DNA of 64,000 bases from Pseudomonas shirazensis (GTDB taxonomy: Bacteria > Pseudomonadota > Gammaproteobacteria > Pseudomonadales > Pseudomonadaceae): assembly GCF_014268785.2 (NCBI RefSeq), contig NZ_JABWRD020000001.1, forward strand, positions 1,005,001 to 1,069,000, in the 5' to 3' direction. A model generated the notes under the pieces. That model did not search any database, had not been told where the DNA came from, and saw nothing but the letters and a program-made list of their open reading frames with translations. The translations under genes and the position numbers were made by a program. Position 1 is the stretch's first letter; each line of letters begins with the position of its first letter. Positions 61,370-64,000 of the stretch are shown piece after piece.

Positions 61370-61561
61370 GACGGGCGAATCCTCGGCAAAAGCGCGAATC
61401 CTACTGCGCTGATGGCTCGACCGCAACGCGGCCAGATCGCACAGCGCAGGCTGATTGCCATGGATCCGTTAACAAAACTTTACCAAGGCATGGCGTATTG
61501 CGATTACCTCTCATCAAAAGCCACCTACACTGCTCGCAATCCATTGTTCGAGACTGCCGCC

Positions 61562-62467
61562 ATGACCGCCTCACCTTTGCTCACCGCCATGCTGCCGATC
61601 GCCTTGGGGATCATCATGCTCGGCCTTGGCCTGTCGCTGACCCTCGCTGACTTTGCTCGGGTAGCCAAGTACCCCAAACCGGTGGTCATCGGCCTGGCGT
61701 GCCAGATCCTGCTGCTGCCATTGGTGTGCTTCCTGATTGCCAATGGCTTTGGCCTGGAGTCGGCACTGGCGGTGGGCTTGATGCTGCTGGCAGCCTCGCC
61801 GGGCGGTACTACCGCCAACCTGTTCAGCCACCTGGCACACGGTGATGTCGCGCTGAATATCACCCTCACTGCGGTCAACTCACTCATCGCAATCCTGACC
61901 ATGCCGCTGCTGGTCAACTTGTCGCTGAGCTGGTTCATGGCCTCTGATCAGGTCATTCCACTGCAATTTGCCAAGGTCATGCAGGTGTTTGCCATCGTTC
62001 TGCTGCCGGTGGCGCTGGGGATGATGATCCGGCGCTGGGCGCCAACCTTTGCCGGGCGCATGGAGAAGCCGATGAAATTGGTGGCGGCCTTGTTCCTGGC
62101 CTTCACCATCGTTCTGGCGCTGACCAAGGATTGGCAGACGGTGCTTGAGTACGCGCCAGTGGTGGGGGCGGCGGCATTGTTGTTCAACCTGCTGAGCCTG
62201 GGGGTCGGCTACTACCTGCCGCGCCTGCTGAACATCCCCAAGCGCCAGGCGATCGCGATCGGCATGGAAATCGGCATCCACAACGGCACCCTGGCGATTG
62301 CCTTGGCGCTGAGCCCGTCACTACTTAACAACCCCACCATGGCGGTGCCGGCGGCCATCTACAGCCTGATCATGTTCTTTACCGCCGCGGGCTTTGGCTG
62401 GTGGGTCAGCCGTGGCCACCAGGCTGAAGGGGTTAGCGAAGGACGCCGCGGAACGGTCGGCGACTGA
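61562..62467 (+). CDS. Bile-acid:Na+ symporter family protein
   Basis: A 301-residue membrane protein with about nine hydrophobic helices. MLGLGLSLTLADFARVAKYP, LLAASPGGTTANLFSHLAHG and GMEIGIHNGTLAIALALS are the ASBT/BASS hallmarks. Bacterial members carry organic anions such as pantoate. The substrate here is not known. The open frame extends to 60473, but that part is antisense to the DyP gene. ATG 61562 matches the family start. Confidence 0.88.
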   Translation: MTASPLLTAMLPIALGIIMLGLGLSLTLADFARVAKYPKPVVIGLACQILLLPLVCFLIANGFGLESALAVGLMLLAASPGGTTANLFSHLAHGDVALNITLTAVNSLIAILTMPLLVNLSLSWFMASDQVIPLQFAKVMQVFAIVLLPVALGMMIRRWAPTFAGRMEKPMKLVAALFLAFTIVLALTKDWQTVLEYAPVVGAAALLFNLLSLGVGYYLPRLLNIPKRQAIAIGMEIGIHNGTLAIALALSPSLLNNPTMAVPAAIYSLIMFFTAAGFGWWVSRGHQAEGVSEGRRGTVGD

Positions 62468-62472
62468 AACGG

Positions 62473-62946
62473 TTATTTGAGCGCAGTTTTGCTGCGCTCA
62501 CACAATTGACGCCTGAGCACGCGCAGGGGCGGCGCATAGAAGAAGCCAAACGACACGCAACCCTCGCGTCCCTTGACTGCGTGATGCAACCGATGCGCGC
62601 GGTGCAGCCGCTTCAGGTAGCGGTTGACCGGCCGCAGCCGGCGCGGCCAGTGCCGGTGAAACAGCCCGTCATGGGCCACTACATACAGCAGGCCGTAACC
62701 TGCCACACCCGCGCCAACCCACTGCAGCGGCGCATGCCCGGCCTTGCCCAGCGTTACCAGTGCTGCGGCAATCAACGCAAGGGCCGCAAGGTAGACATCA
62801 TTGGTTTCCAGCACGCCCAACTGCGGCTGATGGTGCGAGCGGTGCAACCACCAGCCCCAGCCATGCATGATGTATTTATGCGCGAGCGTGCCGACGCCTT
62901 CCATGGTCACCAGGGTGCCGAGCAGGACGGCCAGATTGAACAGCAT
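62473..62946 (-). CDS. CrtZ-like beta-carotene hydroxylase / fatty acid hydroxylase
   Basis: A 157-residue membrane di-iron hydroxylase with His boxes HKYIMHGWGWWLHRSHH, HDGLFHRHW and HRAHRLHH, the pattern of CrtZ. The genus normally makes no carotenoids and no other crt gene is in the window, so the substrate may be another lipid. A hairpin (62478-62500) lies at the 3' end of the gene. The start at 62946 is chosen because it matches the family length, but its ribosome-binding site is weak and the frame is open to 62988. Confidence 0.82.
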   Translation of the reverse strand: MLFNLAVLLGTLVTMEGVGTLAHKYIMHGWGWWLHRSHHQPQLGVLETNDVYLAALALIAAALVTLGKAGHAPLQWVGAGVAGYGLLYVVAHDGLFHRHWPRRLRPVNRYLKRLHRAHRLHHAVKGREGCVSFGFFYAPPLRVLRRQLCERSKTALK

Positions 62947-63047
62947 GGGAGAATCCGCAGTGAGTGGGCAAAGCAGCAAGGTTACCACTGCCCGCTGTAG
63001 GCTTCAGCCTGCCAGACGCAGAGAAACGTCGTTATGAAGCCATTGTC

Positions 63048-63269
63048 ATGTTACTGCCGCTGACCCTCGCCCAGGTGTATACCGCAGCAACGCTATGGTG
63101 CACGGCGGCAATCGGCGTGCTGTGCAGCGTTGGTCTGTTGCTCGAGGCGACGCTGGGCAGCCTGGTAGTGCGCGCGCAGGTACTGGGCAACGCTCAGGCC
63201 GCTGCTCAGCTGGAGCGTCTGGTCAGCCGGGTGAGTCTGGAAAAAGGCGTGAGCGCGGTGCGCTGGTAA
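63048..63269 (+). CDS. Small membrane hypothetical protein (73 aa)
   Basis: A 73-residue protein with two hydrophobic stretches (LPLTLAQVYTAATLWCTAA and IGVLCSVGLLLEATLGSLVV) and a charged C-terminus (AAAQLERLVSRVSLEKGVSA). The frame is open to 62964, but the upstream part overlaps the hydroxylase start region and looks less protein-like. I do not recognise the family. No good ribosome-binding site precedes the ATG. Confidence 0.45.
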   Translation: MLLPLTLAQVYTAATLWCTAAIGVLCSVGLLLEATLGSLVVRAQVLGNAQAAAQLERLVSRVSLEKGVSAVRW

Positions 63270-63300
63270 GTTCGCGAGTCGGCAGCTGACTGAACGCTGA

Positions 63301-64000
63301 TCAGCCCTGCGCCTGGGCCATGCAATAGCGGTCCCGGCCCTGGCGCTTGGCTTCGTAAAGCGCGGCGTCGGCTTCAGCTACAAGCGCTTGCGAACTGATC
63401 GGTTGCTGCGCCGGATGAGCCACCGCGATACCGGCGCTGGCCGACACTACGCCAAACGGGCTGCCGGCGTGCTCGATAGCCAACCGGCGCAACTGCTGCA
63501 ATGTCTCCTGCACGATCAGGCCGGCCCCATGGCCATCGGTGTCAGGCAGCAACAGGGTGAACTCTTCCCCGCCATAGCGCACCGCAAGGTCCGCGGGCCG
63601 CTTCAGCGCCTGCCCCAGCACTTCCCCGACCCGCCGCAAACATTGGTCGCCTGCCAGGTGGCCATATCGGTCGTTATAGGCCTTGAAAAAATCCAGATCC
63701 ATCATCACCAGCGCCACCGGATAGCCTTGCCGCCGCGCCCTGGCGATCTCGACATCCAATACGGCGTCGAGCCGGCGCCGGTTGCCGAGCCCGGTCAGGC
63801 TGTCGGTCAGCGCCAGGTCCTTGAGCGTCTGGTGCGCCTGGTGCAAGGCGCGTTCGATGACAATGCGCTCACGTAGCTGACGCAGCACCACCCAACCGAA
63901 CAGCGAAAGCCCGATCAACAATATCAACAACACGCCGATCGACTTGATCACATCCTGGCGCCATGCCGCCAGAATCGCATCGCGCGACAGGCCGGCCTGC
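63301..64000 (-). CDS. Sensor diguanylate cyclase (GGDEF), C-terminal part; gene runs off the right edge
   Basis: The visible 233 residues end a membrane-sensor diguanylate cyclase. A periplasmic segment (SRDAILAAWRQDV) is followed by one helix (GVLLILLIGLSLFGWVVL). The GGDEF domain then shows DSLTGLGNRRRLDAVLDVEI, MMDLDFFKAYNDRYGHLAGD and RYGGEEFTLLLPD. The reading continues in frame past the window edge, so the GTG at 63951 is internal and not the start. The sensor domain is probably of the Cache type, to be read from the next sequence. Confidence 0.88.
   Translation of the reverse strand, partial: QAGLSRDAILAAWRQDVIKSIGVLLILLIGLSLFGWVVLRQLRERIVIERALHQAHQTLKDLALTDSLTGLGNRRRLDAVLDVEIARARRQGYPVALVMMDLDFFKAYNDRYGHLAGDQCLRRVGEVLGQALKRPADLAVRYGGEEFTLLLPDTDGHGAGLIVQETLQQLRRLAIEHAGSPFGVVSASAGIAVAHPAQQPISSQALVAEADAALYEAKRQGRDRYCMAQAQG

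Noticed and set aside
60473-61561. Upstream extension of the symporter frame
   Set aside because: It runs antisense through the DyP peroxidase gene. ATG 61562 gives the correct family length.
1-64000. tRNA, rRNA, CRISPR, insertion sequences and integrases
   Set aside because: I looked for cloverleaf-like stretches, transposase or integrase motifs and regularly spaced repeats and found none I could support.

Overview
The window is a stretch of a Pseudomonas chromosome, most likely from the P. putida / P. fluorescens side of the genus. The evidence is GC-rich coding, dense gene packing with many 4-base ATGA overlaps, and small families typical of the genus: a DUF6555 protein, a PSPA7_2676-type Cys-rich miniprotein, a Pseudomonas-type metallothionein and an HPr-related acidic protein. 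I see no rRNA, tRNA, CRISPR array, integrase or insertion sequence. The species assignment is inference from protein types, not from a search.

Region 1 (1-11.7 kb). A truncated probable AraC-type regulator and a membrane-anchored PQQ-type sugar dehydrogenase come first. Next is the four-gene Anbu operon, transcribed leftward: ATP-grasp, alpha-E, transglutaminase and proteasome-like Anbu peptidase. A diguanylate cyclase and a divergent GH13 trehalose-synthase-like enzyme follow, then small hypotheticals, a GNAT acetyltransferase and a decayed LysR fragment. Region 2 (11.7-18.5 kb): a 1242-residue autotransporter with repeated Ig-like passenger units, an ABM-type monooxygenase, a CsbD stress protein, and an AraC regulator next to an EamA transporter.

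Region 3 (18.6-26 kb): a divergent catabolic locus. LysR faces SDR, MFS, split transketolase and an HSL-type esterase, with an inverted repeat of LysR-operator form between them. After it, an alpha/beta hydrolase with an Asp in the nucleophile elbow is divergent from an ArsR-like regulator across a perfect 32-bp palindrome. Region 4 (26-29.1 kb): an AT-richer accessory patch with a coiled-coil/DUF4041 GIY-YIG protein, a doubtful ORF and a HEPN-like gene that looks frameshifted. This is the part most unlike its surroundings.

Region 5 (29.1-41 kb): two sugar-acid modules, each next to its own LysR gene. The leftward one encodes a UxaA/GarD-type dehydratase, a 2-oxoglutarate-semialdehyde-type dehydrogenase, an Ldh-family oxidoreductase, an FAH-family enzyme and an MFS carrier. 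The rightward one encodes an L-fuconate-dehydratase-type enolase and an MFS carrier. Together they suggest non-phosphorylative oxidation of hexonic, pentonic or aldaric acids to 2-oxoglutarate.

Region 6 (41-64 kb): mainly stress endurance and envelope genes. It holds a Zn alcohol dehydrogenase, a lone ClpP-like protease, a DUF72/EEP/ClsB/YbhN operon and a metallothionein. A two-gene NHEJ system (LigD and Ku) follows, then a CinA-type amidase. A tight operon of a haem-oxygenase-like di-iron enzyme, a SAM methyltransferase and a YbdK carboxylate-amine ligase comes next. The end of the window has a KGG stress peptide, an MFS/nucleotide-translocase-like carrier, an aldo/keto reductase, a DyP peroxidase, a bile-acid:Na+ symporter-family protein, a CrtZ-like hydroxylase and a truncated diguanylate cyclase.
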